DNA of 64,000 nucleotides, taken from contig CM053246.1 in NCBI GenBank assembly GCA_028583405.1, positions 21,273,570 to 21,337,569 on the forward strand, read 5' to 3'. This DNA is from Pogonophryne albipinna (Eukaryota; Chordata; Actinopteri; Perciformes; Artedidraconidae). The notes under the pieces were generated by a model that worked only from the letters and a program-made list of their open reading frames with translations, had not been told where the DNA came from and did no database searches. The position numbers and the translations under genes were made by a program. Of this stretch, positions 1 to 9,498 are shown piece by piece. Position 1 is the first letter of the stretch. Each line of letters opens with the position of its first letter.

Positions 1-318
1 ATTTACATGTTTCCGGTGAACAGTGTGAATTTACAGTATACAAATACACGAGTTACTCGAAAAGTGGGTGTTTGGTGTAACAGGGTTATTGTTTCTGATA
101 CTAGATGGCTGATGTTCATTGTAAATCACATTTAAACAACTGTGTTATTTTATATCTTTGATTCTACATTTAGATTGTTGAAGGGAGCATGAGAACCACA
201 ACATTAATTATCAATGACTGCTTTATTGTTGCGCATACAAATCCTGATGCTAGTTATAAATTATATTTCTGTATCCTATTATTTAATGTATTTGTGTGGC
301 ATGTAAAGAGCTCCTTAC

Positions 319-480
319 CCAGGTGGAAGTGTGCTGCCGCCCTGTTGGTGAGGAGGACAGTGTTGATGTTCTGGTCTCCACACTTCTTATTTAAACCTGC
401 TGTGTAGGACAGTATGGCCTTCTTGTAGTTCTTTTCCTTGAAAAACTCATTCCCCTCATCTTTCAGGTTAGCTGCTTGCT
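319..480 (-). CDS. ttc4: ttc4 coding exon 3 (first TPR)
   Basis: Encodes the first TPR helix pair (KDEGNEFFKEKNYKKA ... NRAAAHFHLG). Acceptor gtcag, donor gtaagg. The next exon must lie off the window, because 1-318 shows no further TTC4 coding sequence. Confidence 0.9.
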
Positions 481-972
481 CTGACAATAATGAGGGAAAT
501 GAAAGGAATCAATAACAGTTTCTGAAATCTACAAAAGCTGTTTTTTAATGAAGGACAGCGAACACAGGAGATATACAAGGGGCTTGTGGTCCACCTACCT
601 TCTGGGGGGGCATCTTCATCATGGATCATGGCCTGCAGACAGGCTAGTTCTGGGTATGATTGTGAGTCAATCTCTTCGGGGGCTTTTTTCATGAACATAG
701 GTATTTTATCAAACTCCTAAATGAGATGTAAAGATGTTGTGGATGGACAACATATGTACCTGTGAGTTAGCATGCTAGCCCACAACAATAACATTCAAGT
801 TAACATATTGTAACGTAGAAATAACTTCCTTCTCTTATCTTGGCAACTGATAGTTTCTAATGCTTACCTCTTCCCAGTTGTCTTTACTAAAGGCATTTTT
901 ATATGTGGTTGTCTTGAATTTCTCCATGAACTCGTCCATGCCATCATCGCTGTCATCCTGAGGGGCCGCCAT
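319..972 (-). CDS. ttc4: Tetratricopeptide repeat protein 4, first three coding exons (partial gene)
   Basis: TTC4 is a cytosolic/nuclear TPR co-chaperone (family of yeast Cns1) that binds HSP90/HSP70 C-termini. Three exons join in frame: 868-972 (35 codons, starts MAAPQDDSDDGMDEF), 599-716 (contains IPMFMKKAPEEIDSQSYPEL) and 319-480 (first TPR, with KDEGNEFFKEKNYKKAILSY and NRAAAHFHLG). All junctions are GT-AG. The N-terminal acidic segment, the LACLQ motif before the TPR and the TPR helix pair match vertebrate TTC4. The remaining TPRs and the C-terminal domain lie beyond position 1, so the gene is truncated by the window edge, not broken. Start chosen as the first ATG upstream of the DEFMEKF segment. 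Next gene upstream in the same orientation is pars2, a pair that is also adjacent in human. Confidence 0.93.
599..716 (-). CDS. ttc4: ttc4 coding exon 2
   Basis: Starts after tttag acceptor with EFDKIPMFMKKAPEEI and ends at a gtaggt donor, phase 1. Confidence 0.9.
868..972 (-). CDS. ttc4: ttc4 coding exon 1
   Basis: 35 codons from ATG to a gtaagc donor; acidic N-terminus ending KDNWEE. Phase 0 end. Confidence 0.9.
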
Positions 973-1168
973 CTTTGTATCAATGTGCGTTGAAAGCCTT
1001 GAAGCCTGTTCCCCTGTTTATAAATCTGCTGTCAACTATGACAAGTGACTACTGCCACCAGCACACTAGCTGTAATAATGTTAAATCTTCTAGAAAGTTG
1101 CCGAGCTCCTTGTTTACACATGTGCAGTAGCGGTACTACTTGCATACAGATCCGTGCGGAAACACATC

Positions 1169-1690
1169 ATGGATACATTAGTTCCGTTGCGGCCTGACCA
1201 AAAAACGATATTAAAAATCCTTAAAAACTTAAGAGCAATACAAAGGTAATGTTTCGACTTGAGTATTTCCATGTTATGCTGTATTATTGTTCATCTCAAA
1301 CATATTTGTTAAGGGAATACAAATGTAATGCTACATAAATAACAAGGCTATATGAGCCTTGCACTACTTTTCATCACAATTATTTGAGCTGCAATTGCAA
1401 GCACTGAGTTGTAATGTATGTTACAGATGCAAATGTATATTAAGACACAACAGCAAATCATTATTTATGTTCACCTCATGTATTATTTTAAAGATTGGAC
1501 AATTGATTTTGACATTCCTAACTTTAATGTATGTACAGTATGTATGATCCTCAAAGAAAATGTCAAGCTCTTGTTATTACATAAAGCAAAGTCAACCAGG
1601 ATGTTTGTTAAAGATTTGTATACCTTTAAAATAATTTCCCCTTCTTAATAAAAAAACTTTAATAAAGAAATATAAGGCTTGTATCTTCTT
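1169..1690 (+). other. Candidate small plus-strand transcription unit, head-to-head with ttc4
   Basis: An ATG at 1169 (context catcATGG) opens 77 nt ending in a gtaatg donor at 1246 (start MDTLVPLRPDQKTILKILKN). An acceptor-like ttacag precedes 1424. Two plus-strand AATAAA signals lie at 1647 and 1661, about 50-90 bp before the 3' end of the convergent pars2. The continuation after the acceptor is low-complexity and unconvincing as protein. I recognise no family. It could be a lncRNA, a small unknown gene or chance. Confidence 0.25.
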
Positions 1691-1748
1691 TTCCACCACC
1701 TCTCTGATTGCATCACGCACAAAGTACACACAAACATAAAATACAACT

Positions 1749-1754
1749 TTTATT
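1749..1754 (-). terminator. pars2 poly(A) signal
   Basis: AATAAA on the minus strand, 14 nt after the pars2 stop codon, giving a very short 3' UTR of perhaps 30-40 nt. Confidence 0.6.
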
Positions 1755-1768
1755 TCCACAGTTGTTAT

Positions 1769-2650
1769 TCATACAGTTTCCACTCTTCCTAGTAGATCTA
1801 AGAGTCCATCTTTACTGAGAAACATTGTCTCACCTGTCAGTTGACAGATAACCTCAAACCTGGGAGTTTCCTCCAGGGCTCCCTGTCCCACCACAATCAC
1901 ATACGGGTAGCCGAGTCTGCTGGCATCCTTCAGCCTTTTCCCAATGGTCATCTGGGTACGGTCATCAAAAACAACTTCCCCTCTCAAACGAGGCAGAGTC
2001 TCTCCCAACGTGTGAACCAGTTCCTCAGCTAAGACTGCCGCCCCGTCCATCTTACTGCCCTTCTTTGGGGGCAAAACACAGGCCTGGTAGGGGGCGAGAA
2101 GGCCAGGCCAGCGGATCCCCTCTTCTGACGACAATACCTCAATGGCTGCCGCGAGAATACGGGTCACCCCAAGACCATAGCAGCCCATCTCTGCAATACA
2201 AGGCTTGTTCTGGGCACTGCTGAAGGTGGCATTGAATATATTAGAGTACTTTTTACCCAGGTTAAAGGTGTGGCCGACCTCTACAGCCTTTGATTCTTCC
2301 AGCTTGCCAGTTTTGCAGTTAGGGCAGTCACTTGTTTCTTGTGACAGGGTCTCTACATTAGCAGAGAAGGAGCAGTTCCCACAGACCAGAATCCGGTCCT
2401 CACCGATGTCTGCTGGCAGCTGGAACTCGTGGGAGAGTTTACCACCAATGTTGCCCATGTCCGCCTGCACCTGAACGCAGCGCAGACCGAGCCGGGCGAA
2501 GAGCCTGGTGTATGCCTGGCACACAGATTCATAGGTCTCGTAAGCTGCTTCTTCACTCACATCAAATGAGTACATGTCCTTCATGTAGAACTCCCGCCCT
2601 CGAAGCAGACCAAACTTAGGCTTTGGTTCATCTCTGAATTTACGGGTGAT
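1769..2650 (-). CDS. pars2: pars2 coding exon 3
   Basis: 293 codons plus stop from ITRKFRDEPKPKFGLLRGRE to LLDLLGRVETV; holds motif 3 and the anticodon-binding domain. Acceptor ttttttag. Confidence 0.95.
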   Translation of the reverse strand: MTRKFRDEPKPKFGLLRGREFYMKDMYSFDVSEEAAYETYESVCQAYTRLFARLGLRCVQVQADMGNIGGKLSHEFQLPADIGEDRILVCGNCSFSANVETLSQETSDCPNCKTGKLEESKAVEVGHTFNLGKKYSNIFNATFSSAQNKPCIAEMGCYGLGVTRILAAAIEVLSSEEGIRWPGLLAPYQACVLPPKKGSKMDGAAVLAEELVHTLGETLPRLRGEVVFDDRTQMTIGKRLKDASRLGYPYVIVVGQGALEETPRFEVICQLTGETMFLSKDGLLDLLGRVETV

Positions 2651-3874
2651 CTAAAAAAAAGGAAGAGGTAAGGTCAAATTGTAGTTTTATCAACCAATAC
2701 ACTGGTGCCAACAGGAATAAATGGTACCTGATAAAGGAGCAGAGGGAGCTGTCTGTAGGAGAGAGTCGCCTGGTGAGCCACCAGAGTGGTCACTGCCTCC
2801 TCGTGTGTGGGGCCCAGGCAGTAATCGGCTCCATGGCGGTCTTTCAGACGGAACAGCTCCTTTCCCATCAAGTCCCAGCGCTCACTGGTTTTCCAGAGAT
2901 CAGCTGAGCACAAACTGGGCATGTCCAGCTTCTGCCCACCGATCCCCTGCATCTCTTGGTCAATAACTCTCACCTGTTGATTTAAGACAACAGTTACTGC
3001 ATGTTCGGGGGGGGGTGGGGGAATCTACACTTATATATTCCTCCACAATATTGCCACCCTAATACACTTTGCTGTAATCTTTCCTTTTTCTGTAATAACG
3101 TTTTTAAAAATGCATGATCTACTCAGGTCTTAATGCAACCTTTGACTGTCAGACAGATTGTGCAACCTATAATCAAGAATCTGATTACAATAAACATTTT
3201 TATTTTAGTTTGATACCCTTAGATCCCTAAAGTGGTTGCTGGGCTTTGCGATTAATAAAATAAAAGCAATCTATAAAATGATGAGAGGAATAATATTAAA
3301 GAGCAGAATACCAGGTAAATAAATGAACCAATTAAAAAAATTAAAAGGTGATCCAAAAGTGAATCTAAATATGAATACAAATAAAAGTTATACAGTAACA
3401 ACAATATACATCTGTGTGATTCAGTATGCTTTGAACTAGTGTATATTCTTATTATAGCAGGACATAATCGACATTTCCTGTTCTTGTTTTCGAGCATGAC
3501 ACAACCAGATTTACCATGCCCACTTTACATGTATCATTTGTTTTAAGAAAAACAAGTCTCACCAGCTTCTCCATGGAGCGGACGGTGGCAGGAAGGTAGT
3601 AGTAACAACCGGGGTTGGACTGATAGATGAGCCCGGCCTGCTGCATGAGCCTTTGACTCTTACACGTCATCTCCCCTTGCAGTCCCATGTCACGCAGGTT
3701 TGCGGGCTGGTAGAGGCGCGACACCAGGAGCGTGGGTTTGTTTTTTCTGGAGTTGGTGGTGGCGGGAACAGCAGCTTGTTCAGCACATCCTGAATGTTTC
3801 CTCCGGGGTAGTACTGCGGCTCTGTGGAGGCGCTGGAAGACTCTTGAGCGAATCTGATTCATTATGGGCTCCAT
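1769..3874 (-). CDS. pars2: Prolyl-tRNA synthetase 2, mitochondrial
   Basis: Charges mitochondrial tRNA-Pro; a nuclear-encoded class II synthetase of the bacterial type, acting in the matrix. Exons 3563-3874, 2728-2973 and 1769-2650 join in phase 0 to give 479 aa, close to human PARS2 (475 aa). The N-terminus is basic and Arg-rich (RSRVFQRLHRAAVLPRRK), as expected for a mitochondrial presequence. Class II motif 2 region is LGPTHEEAVTTLV and FRDEPKPKFGLLRGREFYMKD; motif 3 is GCYGLGVTRILAAAIE. The C-terminal anticodon-binding domain follows (APYQACVLPP to the end, with VFDDRTQMTIGKRLKDA). A short stretch between motifs 2 and 3 holds paired cysteines (VCGNCSFSAN, CPNCKTG). All junctions are GT-AG. 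Complete and apparently intact. Start is the ORF's first Met (MEPIMNQI); the internal Met MNQI is an alternative. Confidence 0.96.
2728..2973 (-). CDS. pars2: pars2 coding exon 2
   Basis: 82 codons from VRVIDQEMQGIGGQKLDMP to LPLLLYQ, including LGPTHEEA. Acceptor caacag, donor gtacca. Confidence 0.93.
3563..3874 (-). CDS. pars2: pars2 coding exon 1
   Basis: 104 codons: presequence and start of the catalytic core (SRLYQPANLRDMGLQGEMT ... YYYLPATVRSMEKL). Donor gtgaga. Confidence 0.93.
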
Positions 3875-3890
3875 GATAAATGCAGACCTA
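3875..3890 (-). other. pars2 5' UTR portion of the first coding exon
   Basis: A clean acceptor (ttattcag) lies 16 nt before the start codon, implying an upstream non-coding exon. Confidence 0.6.
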
Positions 3891-4683
3891 CTGAATAAGA
3901 CAAATCAGTTGGAAAATAAATTAGTAAATTAGATAAAGGAGTAATGAGCATTATTGTGATCAGGATTTATTGTGTTATTTTACCAGGGAAAGTTGTCTGT
4001 TTGTTTGTACAAACAGACATTTGAGAAAAAGTATTGTTCTTATAGATATTGTAATAGTAATTTCCTTATTTCTGGCATTTAATTTGTTTTACAATAAACA
4101 GATTAATCCTAAAAAAATAATCAACAGATGAGTCCTTATTGAAAATGATGTGTGTTGAAGTACATGAGTACATTCATTTAAGTGCTATAGATATACAATC
4201 CAGACAGTCAACTAAACTTTTTATCGTATTCTACTTCAGCATTTAATTTGAGAGGCATTCATACATTGGTACTTTAACCGGTATGTAGTTTTGTACCGTT
4301 TTTGATTAAGTAACACATAAGTATGATTCTTATCACCTTAACTAATAACAAGTTTACATTTACTAAAATGTTTACTTAAGGAAAGGATCTGAGTTCAGTG
4401 ATGTACTGAACTTCAGTACAATTTCCATGTACTTTACTGAGTATTTCTAGTTCATGCAGCCTTTTATTTACTTACTTCGACATTTCATCTTTAGTTACTT
4501 ACAGGTTCAGATTAGTAATACACATTCTAATCAATAAATACGTTTAAATGTAAAACTACAATGATGTATTATTATGAATATATATATACAGTCCTGATCT
4601 GCTCTGACGCTCTTTGGCTAGCTTTTATCATTAGCCTCCACATTTAGCACATAACGACGGAGTCACAAATAAACAAGACTTAC
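3891..4683. other. Inferred pars2 5' intron with repeat-like tract
   Basis: AT-rich. 4150-4450 contains repeated acttta/gtact words like the tail of a common fish interspersed repeat (see 6906). No coding sequence seen. Confidence 0.35.
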
Positions 4684-4800
4684 CTTTGGATCAACAACCC
4701 ATGTATGATTGTTCTTTATATACTACGAGAGAAAATAAGCAAAGAGTTTAATTTCTATGAAGTTGACAGACTACAAAATACTGAAGGTCCCTTCACCATG
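4684..4800 (-). other. Probable pars2 5' non-coding exon and promoter area
   Basis: A minus-strand donor AAAG|gtaagt sits at 4683/4684 and can pair with the acceptor at 3891. The upstream (right) boundary is unknown; 4800 is nominal. The GC-richer stretch 4820-4920 may be the promoter. Confidence 0.4.
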
Positions 4801-5269
4801 CTGTCTTCTTCACTACTCCCCGGAGGCTCATCGCCTCGATGTACCATCGCCCCCTGCAGGCCGGGAGGAGCACCGACGGTTCAGTGGTTGGGATCTTTAT
4901 TCAGTCTATGGTTGGGATCCAGTAGAATATAATTTGTATCCCTCTAGTTCAGGGGTCTCCAACCTTTCTTCATCTGAGAGCTACTTTGAAAAAATGAAAG
5001 TGGCCAAGAGCTACTTGCATCACATCGCTTACTTACTTTTGTACACGTGTGAAATTGCAATACCCAAAGCTTGTCAAAAATCTTTACTTCACATCAAGGT
5101 CCAAGAAAACGACAATTTCTCACATATTATTGTGGCCCACATAGTAAGTACATCACTGAAAATTCACATAAATGTCCACTTCTTATTATGGCCCACATCA
5201 TCTTAATAATCACCACCTTACAAGCATCTTATGGCACATGTGTAAAATAAGTGGCATTCACTCGTTTTT

Positions 5270-5605
5270 ACAGTTAGTGAGATGACTGGCACTGCATGGA
5301 GTCCACTAGATGCTGGAGTGTACCCACTTAGGTTCACTCTAATAGAGTCATTTAAATGTTTATCAGTCAGTCTTGTTCTGTATTTAGATTTCATGACATT
5401 CGTGAAAAAGCTGCTTCACAAAGGTATGTAGAGCCAAATAAAGCAGAAATGTTGAGTGCTGCTTGGTGATGTTCTTATAGTTTTCTGGGTCTACAAGGCT
5501 CCAGAAATGTTGTGAGTTTTGCTGAGACTTAAGCTGAACATGATTTTGGAGATTTATAACCTCCATCTCCATCTCCACAGGATTGACACTGAACAGTTCA
5601 GCCAT
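5270..5605 (-). pseudogene. hAT transposase C-terminal relic
   Basis: Residues resembling the hAT dimerisation region run in one frame from 5605 to about 5384, then continue in another (KSKYRTRLTD). The catalytic core upstream is missing. Non-functional. Confidence 0.65.
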
Positions 5606-6019
5606 CTTCTTCTTTTTCTTCGTCTTGACATGAAATTATAAACCATAATAAATCAATTGTATAGGTCTAGCCTCCCTGTGAAATTGTTCCATCCCCAGAA
5701 ACAAAAAACTAATGCTTCTGCAGTCTAGCTGCATTTTCTAGCAATGGTCTTCTGTTAAGACTTGAGTCTAAACCTATATGGTCTGAACACACCAGCATAC
5801 TTGCACCATCCTTGATGGAGCATATGTGTGGGCTGGACCTGTATTTTTCAGGAAAGGAGTGAGCAGAGGGTCGTGTTGTCGATTCTTGTTCAGTTTTCTG
5901 TGACTATCTTCCTCACCCTCTCAGACTTTGAGTTGCGCGCGCTGCTAAAGAGACGCGCTACCATGGAAACCAAACAATGGTGTAGCTGTATTAAAGTCCG
6001 AGTGGAAACAGTCCTGAGT

Positions 6020-6150
6020 AAATCAGATTTTGTCAGAAATCGGGAGAAATGCGGGAGAAATATGACCACGTACCGGGAGGAAACCGGGAGAGGGCAATGA
6101 AATCGGGAGTCTCCCGCGAAAATTGGGAGGGTTGGCAAGTATGCACACCA
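6020..6150 (-). repeat. CTCCCG-rich repeat segment inside the hAT element
   Basis: The minus strand reads as repeated CCCTCCCG/TCTCCCG words starting cttgccaaccctccc, a motif I associate with another fish interspersed repeat. It may be a nested insertion or part of the host hAT. Confidence 0.45.
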
Positions 6151-6905
6151 GACAACAGCATATAAGAACAAAAATACTGCATGTGGGTGCACACTTATTC
6201 TCTGTTTTAGTGTTACATAAATCCTTCATAAATCCCATGAATGTTTGAGATTATGTTAGCTTTATCATCTCAATCAGTGATTAAGTGAATAATAACGTTT
6301 CTATCAGGTTACTAGCAGCCTGTCACTCATTATTTTTAGGGAGGGGGCGGGGTTTGGAGGAACAGAGGAGACGGTGATCGCGGAAGCTTTTTTCCTCCTG
6401 CCTTCACAAACTTTACACAAGTATTTATCAACTGAAAATAGCAAGAGGACATTCATACTCTGCAATCCAAGACGTGATTAAATCCACCAAAAACCTGACA
6501 TGGTGCTAACGCGAGTACTTTTTAAAACATAAATCCATGTGTGTCTGAGCCGCAGCGACATGGACTGATTCAGGTGCATTATTGTAGTCGGATTTTTTCT
6601 ACAGTCTGTGAACCGCGAGCGACGTGCTACTGAAAAGCTGTAGCTCGCGATCGACGTGTTGGAGACCCCTGCTCTAGTTGGACACAGTTTGTCGTGCTTT
6701 GCCTTTTCAGTTATTTCGTTTTTGTTTGTTTTCTGTTCTGTTTCTTTTTGGAATGTCTGTATGACGTTGCTTTTGTCGGGACCCCCTTGAAAACGAGATT
6801 GTGCAACTCAAGGGGTTTATCCTAATAAATACTAAACCTACCGGCAATAAAAGCCTTGGATCTGTTCTCAAAGGAAGGCTTTTTCTGGAATGTTTCTCCT
6901 TCTCC

Positions 6906-7010
6906 TCCTGCAGAGATGGCAAAAGTACACACTTTACTCAAGTATAAGTACAAATACTCGTGTTTAAAAATACTCTGGTAAAAGTGGAAGGACTGACTAA
7001 CTATAGGGTG
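6906..7010 (+). repeat. Fragment of a common fish repeat (acttactcaagtaaaagtac type)
   Basis: Reads gcaaaagtacacactttact ... aaatactc ... tctggtaaaagtgg, matching by recollection the widespread teleost repeat built of 'tactcaagtaaaagtacaaatactc' words. Family not assignable by eye. Confidence 0.45.
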
Positions 7011-7059
7011 ACTACCTCTTCATTGGAAACAACACAACAATTATTATGGTAATAATAAA

Positions 7060-7200
7060 AAAAAAGTGTCCCCCCTTATCAAAAAAGTAAAATCTTATCT
7101 AGGCCTATAAGGGGGGACTTATCAAAAAAGTGTAATTTTGATAAGGGGGGGGGCCCTTATCAGAAAAGTATAATTTTTACAAGGCGGGGGCTACATTTTA
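7060..7200. repeat. Short imperfect tandem repeat
   Basis: About three degenerate copies of (c)ccttatcaaaaaagtataat...taagggggg, each 35-50 bp, with C-runs at one end and G-runs at the other. Confidence 0.6.
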
Positions 7201-7337
7201 TATAAGAGGGGATATATAAGTTAATGCTTATTATTTGCTCCATCATAGTGTCGTAGTGTGTTAATGCCGGTTTTCTGTGTTCATTTGCAGATAGTAAATA
7301 TATATCCCTCACCTGTTGCCACGGACCTCCTTAGTGA

Positions 7338-8431
7338 TAAGTGATTATTTGTGCCCTTTACATGCTCCCATTAGGCCCCTTAATTAGCCAATTCAAGGGT
7401 GTCTCGTATCACCGTTACGCAGATGATATCCAGATATATTTATCTTTCAAACCCGTCAAAACTGAGAATTTAAACACCCTGATTACATGTCTGTCTCTGC
7501 AATTGAGGAGTGGGTGTCAAGCAACTTCCTACAGCTCAATGCATCGAAAACAGAAGTCTTGATCTTAGCGGCTGATAACATCCTCTAAGAGGTATAAGCC
7601 ACCTGGGTAACGTTAGGGCAAACGTAAAAAAACTTGGTGTAACCTTCGATCAGTCTATGCTAGACAAACACATCAAACTCCTGACCCGTAGGCCTACCTA
7701 TTTTTTCCACCTCTGGAACATTGCCAAGCTCAGGGGGTTTCTATCCAATGCAGAACTGGAGATGGCTATCCATGCCTTTATTTCATCCCGGCTTGATTAT
7801 TGTAATGCTCTGTTCTCCTGCCTCAACAAAACATCAATAAACCGGCTACAACAGGTCCAAAATGCTGCAGCCAGATTACTCACTCGGTCCAAAAAAACAC
7901 AACACATCAGTCCGATCCTTTCTGCCCTGCACTGGCTCCCTGTCTATCTCAGAACCCAATTTAAGGTAGCCTATTTATTTACACATATAGAGCTGTCCTT
8001 GGCCAAGCCCCAGCCTACATTAACGACCTTATCCACCCTCACAGGACAACCCGGGCCCTGAGGTCCTCCGAGCAAGGCCTCTTAAGGGTGCCCCGAACCA
8101 GGCTAAAAACTAAGGGGGACCGTGCCTTTGAGGCGGTGGCCCCAGACTTTGGAATACACGTCCCCCGGAAACTGAGAGCCTCTGTCTCAGTAGAGATTTT
8201 TAAGGCCAGGGGCAGCTAAAGACTCACCTTTTCCGACAGGCTTTTGGGGCGTCGGAGGAGGTGAGTTTGTAGCTGTTTTTCATTTGTGTTTCATCCTATA
8301 TTTTACTTGCTGTGTTTTATGCCTTTTATTCTACATTTGATAGTTGTATTGTGTATTATGTATTGTATGTAAAGCACTTTGTACATTCGTGTTGAGAAGG
8401 GTGCTATATAAATAAAGTTTTACTTAATTAC
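7338..8431 (+). mobile_element. Broken L2/Rex-like LINE, 3' half
   Basis: Reverse-transcriptase motif C survives as YADDIQIYLSF (about 7412). After frameshifts and stops, 7657-7990 encodes the typical post-RT region (IHAFISSRLDYCNALFSC, LQQVQNAAARLLTRSKK, ILSALHWLPV). The 3' end carries the usual gtgctatataaataaagtttta at about 8400. It is 5'-truncated and dead. Confidence 0.85.
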
Positions 8432-9463
8432 TTACTGATTACGTTTAAATCACTGTCAGAGAAGCCCTCATAGTTTTAAAGCCTTCTTTTGTTGCGGTGC
8501 TCCTCAAGAGCCTTGATTTGTGCCTGGAGGTCATCGATGCTTGCCTGAAGACCTGCATTTTTGCCTGGAGTGCTTCTTCATCTCTACCTCAATGCCATAG
8601 CTTTTGACTTGGAGATCATTGTTTTTAAACTGAAGGTATAGGTCCCTTTATTGGTCATCCACAATGATACAAATATTCATACATGACAAGAAAACATAAC
8701 ATCAAATAAATAGGTTTCTTCTTCTTGTCAAGTCTATATGAGGCTGCATTGATTTAGAGCCACTGTGTCACATGACATGGAAGCTATTGAAAATAAATTA
8801 AATTCTTAATTTAAAACGTTCAATAAAATAAATATTGGACTGAAATCCAGTATGAAGTGTAATAATACAATGACTCACTAATTTGAATCCACTGGTGCGT
8901 GGCACATCATAAAGGTATGCCACAATCCACATAGACAAATTATTCCGGGGCAAGATGGCACAGAGGTATTGAAAATAACAACAGATTTGTGGAAATGATG
9001 GTCCCTAACTGAAACCTCAGAGGACGCAGTTCAATCCAGAGCAAATGGCTGTCAAATTTCAAACCCAAAACAAAATTCACCGTCACAAATCAGCTTTAGA
9101 CAGACACTTGTATGGAAGAGGGCAATAAGGTCAAACTGAGGAAATAATATGCGATTGCATTATTAATGTTATTTGAGATAAAATGAGTATGCTATGATAA
9201 TTAAAGACAAAGTGAAGAATACATTCAACTTTTAGAGTTTTGAGCTTTGGTAGATCGTTTTTATTGAACATACTACAATTACAATCATGTAATCTTTACC
9301 TTTTGTTGACATTATACTGTACTGCAATCTGTTTTAGTGCACTCTAACTGGCTTTATAGCATTTTATGTGAGTCAATGACACACGGACACCTGATGGCCA
9401 GCTCACACAGCTAACAGAATTTCTCAGGTCGCAGGTTACAGATCGATTAAAGACACGCACGCA

Positions 9464-9498
<35 letters not shown>

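Larger units (their letters stand above)
4950..6671 (-). mobile_element. Decayed hAT DNA transposon
   Basis: The element starts caggggtctccaac at 4950 and ends with the exact inverse, gttggagacccctg, at 6671. Both sides carry the same 8-bp duplication CTCTAGTT (4942-4949 and 6672-6679), the hAT signature. On the minus strand 5270-5605 holds a relic of a ZBED/GTF2IRD2-type hAT transposase C-terminus (LFSVNPVEMEMEVINLQ ... KSKYRTRLTDKHLN) split by a frameshift near 5395. Subterminal CGATCG/GCTCGCG words resemble those of the element at 50607. Confidence 0.88.

Noticed and set aside
1..318. Further ttc4 exons at the left edge
   Set aside because: No minus-strand frame here reads as TPR or TTC4 C-terminal sequence; it appears to be intron.
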